NCBI GenBank assembly: GCA_032358165.1
Contig: JAALGY010000032.1
Coordinates: forward strand, 1,054,001-1,118,000
Origin: Diplosphaera chodatii
Taxonomy: Eukaryota > Chlorophyta > Trebouxiophyceae > Prasiolales > Stichococcaceae
Direction of reading: 5' to 3'
DNA: 64,000 nt
Shown: positions 11,291-24,204 of the stretch, one piece after another
How positions within the stretch are numbered: the first letter of the stretch is position 1
Layout: each line of letters opens with the position of its first letter
Made by a program: the position numbers and the translations under genes
Notes under the pieces: generated by a model
What the model was told of the DNA's origin: nothing
What the model saw: only the letters and a program-made list of their open reading frames with translations
Databases searched by the model: none

Positions 11291-13430
11291 TCAACGACTG
11301 TAGCCTATCAGGCGGCGTCTTGTCTGCTGCTTGCACCTGCAGACACATCTACGAGTGCACCAGGTGTAGTCCACAGCATGCAGAGCACACTCACGTGCAG
11401 CAAGCTGACCAGCACAAACAGTGCTGCAAGTGTCATGACAGTGATGGCGCCGGCAGTGCACCTCAGCAGCTGCTGTGCTGTGCATGGTGCTGAAGGTTGG
11501 CTGCAGCGTGAGTGGCATGCAATGCAAGTCCATGTCCCGCTCCAACATGCTGCACACCGCTGTCTGGTCATCGGCCGAGCGGCAGACGAATTGTGCTGTG
11601 CCATCGCCCTGAGTTCGATGCCAAACCACCTCAGCAATGCGCTAAGCTTTGGCAGCATCCAGTGGATCATCTCAGAGTCAGATGCGTACAGCAAGTGATC
11701 CATCAAACACTCCAGTTCTTGCCTGTGATCCTACGCCCTTGCCGCCCCACACATGCTGCTGTATGGGCTGGTATGCCAGCACGCGATGCAGCACCGGCGA
11801 AGTGAGGTGCACAGGGCAAACCGGCATTGCTTTGGCATCAAATTCCTGCTGCGCCTCCCGCATCAGAGCACCTGCAGTGTCGCAGCACAGGCAGTTGCAA
11901 AGTGCGCAGGCATGGCAGCGCTCCTTGTAGACGGTGCGCAGATGATCGCGCTGTTTTCATCCTGTTGAGTCATGCCCCTGTAGAGAGTTTTGCCTACCCA
12001 GGCCTTTGGCGTCTCCAGCTGCCAGCAGACTGATTGCTGTCCCTGTGATGCGCTCATTTGTGGCGCCCAGCAGGTCGTGCAACGCTGCATGCTGTTGCGT
12101 GGCAGCCTCCGGGTACGCCGCCTGCAAGTGCGCTAGGATCTGGACTGTGTCCTTACCTGCCCTGCACAGCAACGGGAGACGGTGACACACTCCTCTCGTT
12201 TGGGATGCAGTGGTGCAAGCTCCTGCCCAGGCTCACGCTTCCAGCGCTGGGTTGCTTCGATGCACATGATACATGTTGTCCTACGGTGGCTTGACCAAAG
12301 TCGTAGTGAACAGCACCGTGCACTCACCTGAGGTCCACTAGCACAAGGTGCAAAGCGGCGCCGAGGCGCAGCTGCTGACACGTCAAGGCCTCGCCCTCAA
12401 ACAGCATGAGCAGCGGGACCCGCCCAAACGCACAGCACTGGTCCTGCAGACGCGCTTGCCAATATCACCGCAGGCAGGATTGCATGAACTGAACGCTCAC
12501 CAGAGCCGCTGATGCATGGAGTGCGCTGTAGTGGCATGCAGCTACGGGTGATGGGCCTACCATTCTGCCACACAATGAAGGGGTGAGCCTCTCGCCCTGG
12601 TAGGCGCACTCCATCTCCCCCCGCGTGCTGAGCTGCAGCCCGTACGCCCGGTTGAAAGCGCGGGCCACCTGATGCACGCAGCACACAGTGTCTGCATGGC
12701 CAGCTTGCGGGACCAGTACTGTTGGCGGAGCTCAGCAGCTCCGAGGCTGCTGCATCGGTGGCTCACCGCCACGCACACGGCTGCTGATGAGCTGAGGCCC
12801 TTCTTGAACGGCAGCGTCGTCCTGTAGTTGTCGATGCGTAAGCCCGCCACAGCGTGCTCCACCACCATCTTGTAGGCGGTGCCGGCGATGTGTGCCCAGA
12901 AGCCGCCGGCCTTTGCCTCCCTGCAAGCATGCAGGCATGGCGAGGGGCGTGACTGCTTGCCGGGCGTGATGGTTCGGCCGGCATAGGCAGCCAGTCACTT
13001 GCAGCAGCGGTTTAAACGCTCCTCAAGATGTGGTGGCATCAACTGGGACGTGGACGATTGTATTTGCTCACTCTAGGAGCTGCCGTGGCTGGCTGAGGTC
13101 GAGCTGGTGCTCGCCCAAGTGCTTGCCATGCTCGTCAACAGAGCTGAAGATCAGGAGCGCCTGACGCAGGATCTGCGCACGGCAGTACAGCCCGGTGTCC
13201 GTCCCCACGACGATCGTGCGGCCCGGCCGCACACTGGAGTCCACCCTACAGAGGAATGACGCCACTGAGGCACAGCACAGAGGCACAAAGTCTGTTCAGG
13301 TGGTGTACTACACAGAATGGTGTCTTCACTCTGCGAGCTCTCGCCTGCAGTGACTGCCAGCCCAATCGGAATGCTCGCCAAACAAGCAAAGTCTGCCCGG
13401 CACAAAAATTTCATGCACTGTTGGGTCCAT
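11291..13430 (-). CDS. GHMP-family sugar kinase (galactokinase-like)
   Basis: ATP-dependent small-molecule kinase of the galactokinase/homoserine/mevalonate kinase superfamily, probably acting on a sugar. Eight exons: 13430-13345, 13245-13072, 12920-12767, 12668-12561, 12443-12328, 12161-11998, 11871-11723 and 11608-11291, in phase. The N-terminal sugar-binding box is PGRLCLFGEHSDWAG. The ATP-binding motif 2 is KKGLSSSAAVC. Motif 3 is WGGKGVGSQGDGTAQF. CGRMDQCCAFG also fits the family. Two introns use GC donors: after 13345 (AG|GCGAGA) and after 11723 (AG|GCAAGA). The last about 60 residues before the stop are Cys/His-rich and look unlike a kinase, so the true end may lie nearer 11500, with or without another intron. 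The exact substrate cannot be told from sequence. Confidence 0.8.
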
Positions 13431-14059
13431 GGCGCCCAAGATCGCCCCACAGCCAGTTCGAATGAGCTACATAAACACAGATTGGGTCAACGTGTGCCTA
13501 TACTAAGCCTCGATCCTGTCTGCCGGTCGCTCAACTAGGGGCAATGACAGCCTGGTGTACCGCACATGGTGCGGAATGTGATGCAAGGTGACCAATGTTC
13601 AAGTCTTCAGCACAAATACAATGCGCATCCACTCAAGCAAGCATGCTGTCATCAAGTCACGCGTAAAGGTATAATGCAGAAGCGATGTGTGCCCGATTAT
13701 GCTGTCCCTGGATTGCATGCATGTGGATGCAGCATGCAGCAGATCATACCTTATTGCTGTCTTTGTCACAGTCAAGTCGAGCAGCAGGAACTTATACTGA
13801 ACAATACACGTCATCAAAGACCACCTTTCTCCTTGAACTTTGCCTCTGAACCGCAGTTATAGTGCTGGCTGCGCCAGGATCCCATGTTCTAGACTGCGCT
13901 GACCGTGCTTTCACTTGCTGACGGCAGCGAAAATGCCGAAGTAGCAACTGTCGACACATCTTGATTCAGAAAGTGCTGCCGTGGAAACAGACTGAAAACG
14001 AGCAGCAGTGGTGCAACCAGCATCTCATGCGGCGCAGGCCGTGACACATTGCCACCCTT
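13431..14059. other. divergent intergenic region (GHMP kinase / PPIL3)
   Basis: About 630 bases between divergent genes, presumably both promoters and any untranslated leader exons. It is AT-richer than its flanks around 13590-13830. No coding exon recognised. Confidence 0.45.
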
Positions 14060-15226
14060 ATGGTGCGTTTGCAGAGCCCATGCTGCCTGTCATATGGTGT
14101 CGCTGCAGTGAGATCAATCGCTCACACCGCATTGTTTGCTGGGTGCAGGCTGTGACGCTGCACACGACGCTGGGCGACTTGAAACTTGAGCTTTACTGCG
14201 AGTCGGTGAGGGGACATGTGCACTTGATGCACTGAAGCTGGAGCTCTGAAACATCTTTGACCTTGCGTGAGCTGCACAACCATGTACAGACCAACATGTC
14301 GGCGAATCTTTTCGCAGGTGCCAAAGGCTGCGGAAAACTTTCTGGCGCTGTGCGCCAGCAACTACTATGATGGCACAATTTTCCACAGGTGCACGCTTGC
14401 ACAGCTGCTGCATGTCAATTCCATGATGCAGATCATCATTACAGGCATGGCGACATACGCTGATGCCGGCTGCGGCTTCCACCATGGCGCCATCCGTCCG
14501 TCTGTGTGCAGGAACATCAAAGGCTTCATGATCCAGGGGGGTGACCCGACAGGGTCTGGACGCGGCGGCAAATCCATCTACCCAACGGCCAACGGGAAGT
14601 TCGAGGATGAGGTCCGAGAGAATCTCAAGTTCGCCCGGCGTGGCACCCTGGCAATGGCCAACTCCGGAAAGAACACAAATGGCAGCCAGGTGACCTTGCC
14701 TCTTTCCAGATGCCGGAAAGTGGGATGCCAGTACTTCCGAGGGCCTGGATCACCCTAGTGTCCATGGCGTGTGCACCTCTGTCATGCTTACCGTCAGTGC
14801 GCCACACGTATGCTCTTAGACATGCCCGGTGGATGACAGTGAGCATGTGGTGCTCTTCTGCGTGCAGTTCTTCATCACATACAGTAAAGCGCCCCATCTG
14901 AACGGTGCGCTGCCACTCCCTGTTGTGCATGTTGCATTGAAACAGCGATGCTGCATTACCCAGTCATAACCCAAAGACGCGTTGGTGCTATGCTCAGGCA
15001 AGTACACGATCATGGGGCAAGTCATTGATGGGATGGATGTGCTGGACAAATTGGAGAAGCTCCCGGTCGGTAAGCTCACCAGTGGGACCCAGCGCCTGCA
15101 TTCTGTCGCCCAGTTGTGTCGTGCCGGCTATTCACACAGCTGTGGGCTGCAGGTGCTCAGGATCGGCCGACTCATGATACCAGGATCTCACGTGTGACCA
15201 TACACGCAAATCCAATGGCCAGCTGA
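14060..15226 (+). CDS. PPIL3: cyclophilin-type peptidyl-prolyl isomerase, PPIL3-like
   Basis: Small nuclear cyclophilin; PPIL3 relatives associate with the spliceosome. Coding exons: 14149-14205, 14318-14388, 14512-14689, 14868-14904, 14998-15069 and 15153-15226, in phase, encoding 162 residues after the start Met, which matches human PPIL3 (161). The first visible residues [18 protein letters not shown] lack a Met. I place an ATG-only exon at 14060-14062 followed by the donor GTGCGT; the ATG at 14094-14096 followed by GTGTCG is the alternative. Family motifs: [45 protein letters not shown] and the end TIHANP. The active-site Arg in FHR is kept. The FDDE-type loop and the tryptophan that binds cyclosporin are not seen, as in PPIL3. 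Confidence 0.9.
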
Positions 15227-15564
15227 CAGCTGAAAGGTGGCGAATGGCATGGGGGCTATTCTGAGACTTCAGCCGATCAGTTGGTGTATTGCTCTGTGCT
15301 GTGTACACACTGGCTTTGCTTCAGGCAATGCTGTCATCTGGCGCGATGCACTCAGACTTGGCACACGTGGCACACGTGCATTAGCGGATCGTAGCGTCAG
15401 CGCCATGAGACAGTGCATCCCGCGATACGCCCAGGCTACATCGTGTTCACCTCGTTCTACAATGGTCTTGTGCATGCCGTCTGCCCTTGAGCTCTTGCAA
15501 AGCTGCCTGGTCAAAACCTCAAAGAATGTGAGACTACGTTGTTTTGGTAGCGCAATGCTGCAGT
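15227..15564. other. intergenic, convergent 3' ends
   Basis: About 340 bases between the stop codons of PPIL3 (+) and threonine synthase (-). No feature recognised. Confidence 0.5.
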
Positions 15565-17497
<1,933 letters not shown>

Positions 17498-19154
17498 ATG
17501 CGCACCTTGCAGGCGCCGGCGTTCGGGCATGCAGTGCATGCAACGAGCGCCTGCAGTAGGCCGCGGTGCAGGCCGCAGCGGATCTCAGCACTGCCTAGGC
17601 AGCCATTCCAGCAACACAGAGCTGCTAGATGCAGCTGCTTGACATGTAAGGCACAGCAGCAGGCGGCAGCGCCTGCCACAGCCACACCCCCAGGTGCAGA
17701 TCATGTTCGATCGCTGTGCAAGGCTGCAACAGCTGGCAATGATAAGTTTCGTCTTCCAAATGTCTTGTAAGTGTCCGTATTGCAGGACTGGTGACGCAGC
17801 CATGGACCGGCACCCCTGAGCAGGAGCAGGCAAGGCAGTGCTGTGGGTGGCATTGCTATGAATTGCTGGGACCGTGCACGCATCACATCTCAGATCGGCT
17901 GATCTACGATCGTATTGGTCAGACGGGACAGCCTGGCCCTGCAGGCACTGGCGCATCTTGAGCAGCGGATGGCAGCCTCACCGGTCGACACGCCTGACCG
18001 CGAGACACAGCGCTGGTTCTTACGGGACCGGAAGTTCAACGTCGATGATGCGGTGGAGAAGCTGGAGGCAGCTCAGCGGTGGCGGCAGGAGTTCAGGTGC
18101 TCAGGACATCACTAGTGTATCACTAGGTTGCCTGTCATCAGGGAGCGGGAAGCAGTGAGCAGTGCTTCCGTCTGTGCCTCCTGGGTGTTGAGCATGTGCG
18201 CTCGGAGTGCAGGGTCAGCGAGATATCAGACGAGACAGTGGCAGCGGAGCTGGCGACCGGCAAGGCGTACTTGCACACCGCCAAAGACGTCAACCAGCGC
18301 CCCGTGATCGTCATCAGGGTGGACAAGCATGTCACAGGTGTGAAAGTCGCCAGGGTGCTGTGCAGATTGGCCAGTCAACTGCACTGCATTCGAGGATCAC
18401 GGACACGTTCACCAGAGGGGAGAGCAGAGGGTTTACGGTCTCATGTAGCTGGCAGCCTGTTGCCACCGCTGCGAGCATGTCTGAGGCCACTGTGGTGGTC
18501 CGGCCCAGGGGACTTCCCGCTGGACGACAGCAAGCGGCTCTGCGTGCACCTGCTGGAGAAGGCGATCGCATCGCTGCCTGAGGGCGGAGAAACGCTCGTC
18601 GGCATCTTCGACCTGCGCGGCTTTGGCAACCGCAACGCAGACCTGGGCTTTGTGCGCTTCCTGGTGCGACGCTGCCCCGTGTCTTGCATTGCCAAAGTAA
18701 CTGATGCGGGTACCTACGCGTATCTGATGCTGCATTGATACACACCCACGTACGTCGCGTCACATCCACAAGCAGATGAGGTGCGACAGTTCGGACGGTG
18801 TGCCATGGTTTGAGTATTGCTATGCCGTGTTGCAGGTCGACATCTTCTTTACCTACTACCCCAAGCGGCTGGGGCAGGTGGTCATGGTGGATGCGCCCTT
18901 CATCTTCAAGCCTGGGTACATCTGCCGTCATGACTGAACATGTCTTTGTGACTGTGCTGTCGTGTCTGTCTGAAGCAGTGTCGCCAGGTCTTTGCCTCGT
19001 ATGCAACCCTGAAAACGTGCCACTGCCTTGCAGATGGGCTATCGTGAAGCCATGGCTGCGTAAGTATGCAGAACTTGTGTGCTTCGTGGATCGCAAACAG
19101 CTTGCCAAAGACTTTTTCACACCAGATACATTGCCGCCGGACTTCCGGAAGTAG
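17498..19154 (+). CDS. CRAL-TRIO (Sec14-like) lipid-binding protein, probably plastid
   Basis: Predicted hydrophobic-ligand binding or transfer protein. Six exons: 17498-17766, 17923-18096, 18213-18337, 18509-18663, 18836-18915 and 19034-19154, giving 307 residues in phase. Residues 1 to about 85 are rich in Ala, Arg, Gln and Cys with few acids, like a chloroplast transit peptide. A CRAL-TRIO N-terminal helical piece follows (TQRWFLRDRKFNVDDAVEKL). The lipid-binding domain is next (RPVIVIRVDKH, GIFDLRGFGNRNADLGFVRF, FFTYYPKRLGQVVMVDAPF). It ends in the usual WAIVKPWL and DTLPPDF. No GOLD domain is present. The ligand cannot be told from sequence. It shares a bidirectional promoter region with threonine synthase. 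Confidence 0.87.
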
Positions 19155-20098
19155 ATACTGCCAGCATGCAGCTATCGCACCGTCCGCAAGGACAGCATAA
19201 CACGCTCAGATGCCTGTGTGATGCGCAACATGCGTGATCGATGGGTGGCGGTCATGCTTGATGGTCGAGCCACGAAACAAAGGAGGCAACCCGAGTGCGG
19301 TTGAACAGTTTTGGTGCAATGGAGGTGTTGGCGCATGCAGAGGCCACCTCGTGTGTGTACAAGCAATTTTGTGCGGGGTTTTGTCTTACCATCAATCTGA
19401 CTAGAGGACTGTAGTGATGGGAGGGTGCGCCATTCTTTCCAGCTGTGAAGCTGGCTCAACAGCGACTGCTTTGGGCAACGTATGGTCATTACAGCTCAAA
19501 ACTTCAAGCAGATGCTTCTCATATTGCAGGGCACATGTCTTCGCCCTCAAAACCTTCATCATTCTTCCCGTATCCCAGCAAAATGCACCCTTGATGTTTG
19601 CTGTGGCCCCGCAAGCGTTGCAGCATCTGCCTGGTGTGATATTCGGCAGCAATATAGGGCCCGTGCAGCCCTGCTGTGGCTGCAAGGGCTGCATACACAC
19701 TAAATGATAATACTGGCTCATGTGCAAGCAGCATGCCAAGCCACATTCAAAACAAGGGAAAGGCCTGGCAAGGGCAATAGTGCAAAACCAGTGCAACGGC
19801 CATTATAGTTGGTTCTGCAACCAAGTGAGCCCCAAATTGTAGGTAGGCCGTGTTGTGTGCAGGGCGTCAGCACCTGCACCTTACCTGCTACCAACCCATC
19901 GGTCACCGCTAAACAACAAACCCCCTTTGCCCTACCCGTCCTATCCATCTCTGTTGCAGCTGTGCCGCACACGGCAATGTTCGGTTTGCAAACAATCAAT
20001 TCTAGTGCTCTGCCTGTTGCGCCGTGCACCTCGCAGCATGTTCTCAATGCCCTTGCTGGTCAAGGGGCTGCATGGCCGCAGCTGCCGTTCTAGCGCTG
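19155..20098. other. intergenic, convergent 3' ends
   Basis: About 940 bases between the stops of the CRAL-TRIO gene (+) and the kinase (-), the longest convergent gap in the window. Reading both strands I see only short unsupported frames. No repeat or structured RNA was recognised, but a short RNA gene could be missed. Confidence 0.45.
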
Positions 20099-21676
20099 CT
20101 AAGCAAACCAGGAGGACGCTTGCAGCGGCGCGCTGTGCGCCTTCTTGATGGTGTCGTGCACCTCCCGTGCTGTTGGCCTCATGTTGGGGTCCTTGTTCAG
20201 ACACTTACTGATGAGGTCGGCAATGGGCTCTGGACAGTCTTGTGGCGTCTTGGGCCGGTGTGTCCGGCCCCGCACTGGCGCCTCCCTCATGACGAGCTCC
20301 CACAAGCAGACGCCAAAGCTGTAGATGTCTGACTTCTCCGTGCAGGCACGGCCCATTAGCATCTCCGGCGCAGCGTACACAAAGGTCCAGGCATGCTCAT
20401 CGCTGCTACGGTACTGCTTGCGTTCCATGACGCGCGCCAGCCCGACATCGCTGATCTTGGCAGTTGTCTGGCTGCGGTCCAGCAGAATGTTGGAGGTCTT
20501 CAGGTCGGAGTGGATGACATTGTGCGCATGCAAGAAGTGGATCCCCTTTGCAATGTCTAGCGCTAGGCTGAAGCCCCGCATGTTCCACTTCAGCTGGCCG
20601 GAGTAGTCCCTGTCAATGGCGCTGCGGAGATTGCCTCCCTCCATGTATTCGAGGACCATCATTGGTGTGGCGCCACTTCTGAGACGAGCGCCGTAAAACT
20701 GTACAATGTTGCGGTCGTAGTTCAAGCTCTTGAGCAAGCTGATCTCCTTGATGAAGCGGCTGAGCGCAGCCTCGTCCGCATCAAATAGAACTTTGACGGC
20801 TACGTCCTGCACACCGCCTCGCAGGCCCTTATATACCTGGCCGTAAGCCCCGTGCCCAAGCACAAGGTCGTTGCCCTCCTCGTCACGTTCGAATTCAATT
20901 TCGTCATCCCGGATGTCAAACGACTGCACGATGCAGTCCACCTGCTTCATGTAGTTCAGGCTCTGCCGCCGGTCGAGGTCTGCGCTGCCACGCTCATCAG
21001 TGCGGGAGAGGCGGCGGTTGAAGGCTGCAGACAGCCGGCTCATGGCCTGTCCAGTGCAGGCGCCCAGCTCCACAAGCTGATCGTCCTGCGAGGAGCTGGC
21101 GGCGTCTCCCGAGGAGCGGGAGTCCTGGAAGGAGATGTGCCGCGCCCGCATGCCGTCCGCTGCTGCTGCCGACTGGAGGGTTGGGACCGCATCCTGCACG
21201 CCGCTCAGGGCGTCGGCAGCCGCTGTTGCAGCCTCGGCCGGCGCCCGCGACTTCTTCCTGTGTGCCCGTGCCTCTGCTGAGCCGGCAGAATCGTGCACAC
21301 TGAGCTGCAGTGGGCGCACTGGCTGCGGCTGCTGCAGGTTCTGCTGCTGTTGCTGCTGCTGCTGCTCGTGCTCGCACGGTGACGCCCCCTGCTGCGGGCT
21401 ATCTGCACAGCTACCGTCGCTGTCTGTTTGGAAGTCCTTGTTGCCGCTGGTGCTGCCATCGGCGCTGGAAGCTGGTGCGCCGCTAGCTGTGCTGATGGTG
21501 TCCTGGGGCACGACCTTGCTGTGTCCATCATCGTAGGACTTGGCGCTGTCGCCGCTGGAGTGCGCTCCCCGTTGCTGCTTCCTGGAAAATGCGTCGCCAG
21601 CTTGCTTCACACCACCGGGCTTGGCCTCGCAAAACGCCAAGTCATCAATGACCGGCTGTGAGGCTGCGCAGCCCAT
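20099..21676 (-). CDS. dual-acylated TKL-like protein kinase, intronless
   Basis: Protein kinase of the TKL/Raf-like type, 525 residues from the ATG at 21676. That ATG is chosen over an upstream in-frame start at 21694 because it gives MGCAAS, a consensus for N-myristoylation at Gly2 and palmitoylation at Cys3, so a membrane location is likely. Residues about 15-250 are disordered, Ser/Gln-rich, with a run of glutamines. The kinase domain follows: Gly-loop GHGAYGQVYKG, VAVK lysine, LEYMEGGNLR hinge, IHSDLKTSNILL catalytic loop, ISDVGLARV, APEM, SDIYSFGVCLWELV and the closing NMRPTAREV. HRD is replaced by HSD and DFG by DVG, but the Asp, Lys and Asn needed for chemistry are present, so activity is plausible. 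No intron is present. Substrate unknown. Confidence 0.88.
   Translation of the reverse strand: MGCAASQPVIDDLAFCEAKPGGVKQAGDAFSRKQQRGAHSSGDSAKSYDDGHSKVVPQDTISTASGAPASSADGSTSGNKDFQTDSDGSCADSPQQGASPCEHEQQQQQQQQNLQQPQPVRPLQLSVHDSAGSAEARAHRKKSRAPAEAATAAADALSGVQDAVPTLQSAAAADGMRARHISFQDSRSSGDAASSSQDDQLVELGACTGQAMSRLSAAFNRRLSRTDERGSADLDRRQSLNYMKQVDCIVQSFDIRDDEIEFERDEEGNDLVLGHGAYGQVYKGLRGGVQDVAVKVLFDADEAALSRFIKEISLLKSLNYDRNIVQFYGARLRSGATPMMVLEYMEGGNLRSAIDRDYSGQLKWNMRGFSLALDIAKGIHFLHAHNVIHSDLKTSNILLDRSQTTAKISDVGLARVMERKQYRSSDEHAWTFVYAAPEMLMGRACTEKSDIYSFGVCLWELVMREAPVRGRTHRPKTPQDCPEPIADLISKCLNKDPNMRPTAREVHDTIKKAHSAPLQASSWFA
21341..21366 (-). repeat. CAG/CTG triplet repeat encoding a polyglutamine run
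   Basis: Imperfect CTG units on the plus strand, read as glutamine codons in the disordered region of the kinase gene on the minus strand. Confidence 0.75.
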
Positions 21677-22596
21677 AGCGCCCCTACTCCGCAAGCGCAG
21701 TTGTGCTCCTGCGCCGTGCAGCCTTCAGAGGTCCAGACACACGCAAACCAGGCTGAAAACGGCACGACGCTGCAGTGACCTGCTCACGATAGCAGAACAA
21801 CGAGCGGAGGACATGCAGTGCCGCCTTTCTCCACGCGGCGGAAGGCTGTGACCCGCTTTTTGGTTGGCCAACTCGGCCCTTGACAGTTCAGGGGCGGCGG
21901 TCGGCCGGCGACTGACCACAAGCACGAATCCAGGCCTGAGCTGAAGAGCGCTGGGGTGATCAATGGCAGGCGTGCACGGCGCAGCGGCGCAAGCTCAGTT
22001 TCACCTCTGTCGAAGGTCGAACAGCAACGCGTTTTGCCGTGCACTTCTGGTGAGCTGGACCCCAGGCGTCCACGCCGTTAAAGAGTGCTACGGTTTTAGC
22101 AGCAGCCGCAACGGTGCGCGCGACGCGCGGTAAGGTGGACCTTCTGCTTCGCGTGGGCGAAGCGAAGGAGAAGAGCAGAAGACCGTGGGGCCATGACGTG
22201 GCACGCTTTCTAATTCACATCATCTCGCGGCTCAGAAGCTTTCCCAGTTAAACGGGGCACCGGTCGGACCGCTGAAAAGCTGAAAGGCTCAACGGAATGC
22301 CTTCCACCGACGGGGAGGCAAGCAAACTCGTCAGTGGTGTCTTGGCGGCCGTCCCCCAAGGCTATCCTGCACATTTGCTTGCTAGACACACCTTGCGATC
22401 ATCAGCGCATGCGCTTCTGATGACGTTACGCACGCTTTAGCCGTTGTGCACCTAATGCTGACAGCAGGGTGATACCCTGGCTTACAGCAATCTTAACAGA
22501 AGCTGTGACGCAAGGGGTTGATGAAGTCAGACAACTGACAGGTCAAGGGCATCATGTAAACGCTTCCGAACCATGTTCTGACAGCGGAATTTCGAA
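21677..22596. promoter_or_regulatory. CpG-rich divergent intergenic region
   Basis: About 920 bases between the kinase start (-) and the unknown membrane-protein start (+). Around 21850-22440 CpG is visibly frequent (for example GCGCGCGACGCGCGG near 22115), while introns elsewhere are CpG-poor and TG/CA-rich. This fits an unmethylated bidirectional promoter, by inference. Small frames within it are not supported. No TATA box assigned. Confidence 0.4.
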
Positions 22597-23946
22597 ATGC
22601 TGCGGTGTGCTGCATCGCCCGCCGTGCGCTGTTCGGTTGCCAGCAGTAGCAATTGCTCACGTACGAAAGCAGCTGACGATTGCCACCGCAGAGTCGCGCA
22701 CAGGCCGTTTGTCAGCAACAGGGTGAGTTTCGACTCTGTAGATTTGCCGCTGACGTCGCCAACATTGCGTCTGAGATGATCTGGACATTTGCACACATTT
22801 GTTGGCTGGCAATGCCGCTCAGGTGTCAGCAGCGGTGTCATTCTCTTCCCACGGACTGACGATTAGCACAGCAAGCCTGCCATCATCCACCACTGCGGAT
22901 GTCAGCAACATCGTTACACATGCTGTGGCGGGAGGTGAGCATGTTCTCGGCAGCAGCGGCGCAGGCAGCGCCGCAACAGCTTCATCGGAGCTCTTGGCAG
23001 CATCCAGCCCGTCAGTGCAGCCTTCCGTGACAGCCCGATGGGCAAGCGGATGTCAACATGTGCTGCAGCCTGCCGCTGCTGCTGCTCACATGGCAGCAGA
23101 GGCAGCAGACACAGGGTGGCGTCAGCTGCTGCACTGCCTGACAGCGCGCAGAAGCACCTTCGTCACTGCTGTCAGCGTCGCTCTTGGTGGGGCGCTGCTG
23201 CTGTTCTTGACCCTCAGGCTTTGGCGGCAGCTGCGAAAGGTGGGCTTGCTCTCCAAGTAAGTGCATGACCTGGTTAGCTCCTGCAGCATGATGTGCAGCT
23301 GGTACGGAGTGATGAAGCGATCGGTCCTGTCCCTCCCAGGGCCCTCGGCACCGGGCTCAGGCAGCTCAGCGGGACGCAGCAGCAGCACAGTTGGCGCGCC
23401 AGAGGCAGCGTATCATGCTGGCGCTTGATGAGTATGTTGAAGATGCTACCGCCGCTACGACGATGCACACATTCGAGGCCATCTTTCAAGACTATCAAAG
23501 TCTGCTTGATACCTCGGTGAACTCTCTGTTGCTCCTGGGATCGCGCTTACCTTGCAACCGTGTGAGCACTCTTTGCACATGATGTTACTGCATATTTATT
23601 GCTAAGTCTTCAAAGCCGCAAATGTGCAGGTGCCAACGCTTGATGCAGACGGCCTGCCACTTGGGGAGGCGATGATCAACCCCCTGTACAACGATGAAGA
23701 CAACCAGGAGGTGCAGCAGCAATGGGCGGAGTTTGTGGCAGGCGCAAAGGTCACAGAAGTGAGTTCAGAAGCATGGTGGGACATCAGAGATACAGAGGAG
23801 CAGCCGGGAGTGGTAGCAGAGGACATTGATTGGAATGCATGATGGTGCAATTTCCTGATGTATTTATATCCTGGTCCATGACGCAGGTAGAGTACGCCTC
23901 GCTGCTTTGGTTTGTTGAGAACACCCATAGACGGTTGCCAACTTGA
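22597..23946 (+). CDS. unknown organelle-targeted membrane protein
   Basis: Not recognised. Five exons in phase: 22597-22722, 22823-23239, 23361-23516, 23630-23758 and 23887-23946, giving 295 residues. Residues 1-42 are Arg/Ser/Cys/Ala-rich with no early acids, like a plastid or mitochondrial leader. Residues about 43-150 are Ser/Ala/Thr-rich and probably unfolded. One membrane span lies at about residues 155-180 (VTAVSVALGGALLLFLTLRLW). A basic, Gln/Ala-rich helix follows that may be a coiled coil, then a conserved-looking acidic stretch (INPLYNDEDNQEVQQQWAEF) and a short hydrophobic end (YASLLWFVENTH). Donors are GTGAGT, GTGGGC, GTGAAC and GTGAGT. It could be a clade-specific thylakoid or inner-membrane protein. 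No function assigned. Confidence 0.68.
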
Positions 23947-24204
23947 CCACTTTGCAACAGCACACAGACTGCCATGTGTACCAGCTCAAGATGCAAAGTT
24001 TACCAGATACTGTGATCCCGTGTGTGGCGTGCTCTGCTGTACAAGTTGCTAATGTCTCACGACAAGCTCCTAGTGTGTGCCGCATCGCTATCTGTTGGGG
24101 CATATGCCCCAACGCTTCCTGCAGCAGTTGGCAGCTGTATGTGCTGCCAGGCCGTAAGAAACAGGCCTGCGCTGCCATGCGACAGTGCAGCCCGGGGTGC
24201 TCCT

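Noticed and set aside
15357..15385. Short direct repeat GGCACACGT occurring twice in a row.
   Set aside because: Only two 9-base copies in a 3'-intergenic region; too short to call a functional repeat.
21135..21536. Plus-strand frame opposite the kinase, with a long run of cysteines.
   Set aside because: The cysteine run is just the complement of the glutamine (CAG) repeat of the kinase.
22040..22200. Considered a structured non-coding RNA in the CpG-rich region with short self-complementary strings.
   Set aside because: Local complementarity is what a GC-rich promoter gives by chance; no known RNA motif, no flanking RNA-gene promoter elements.
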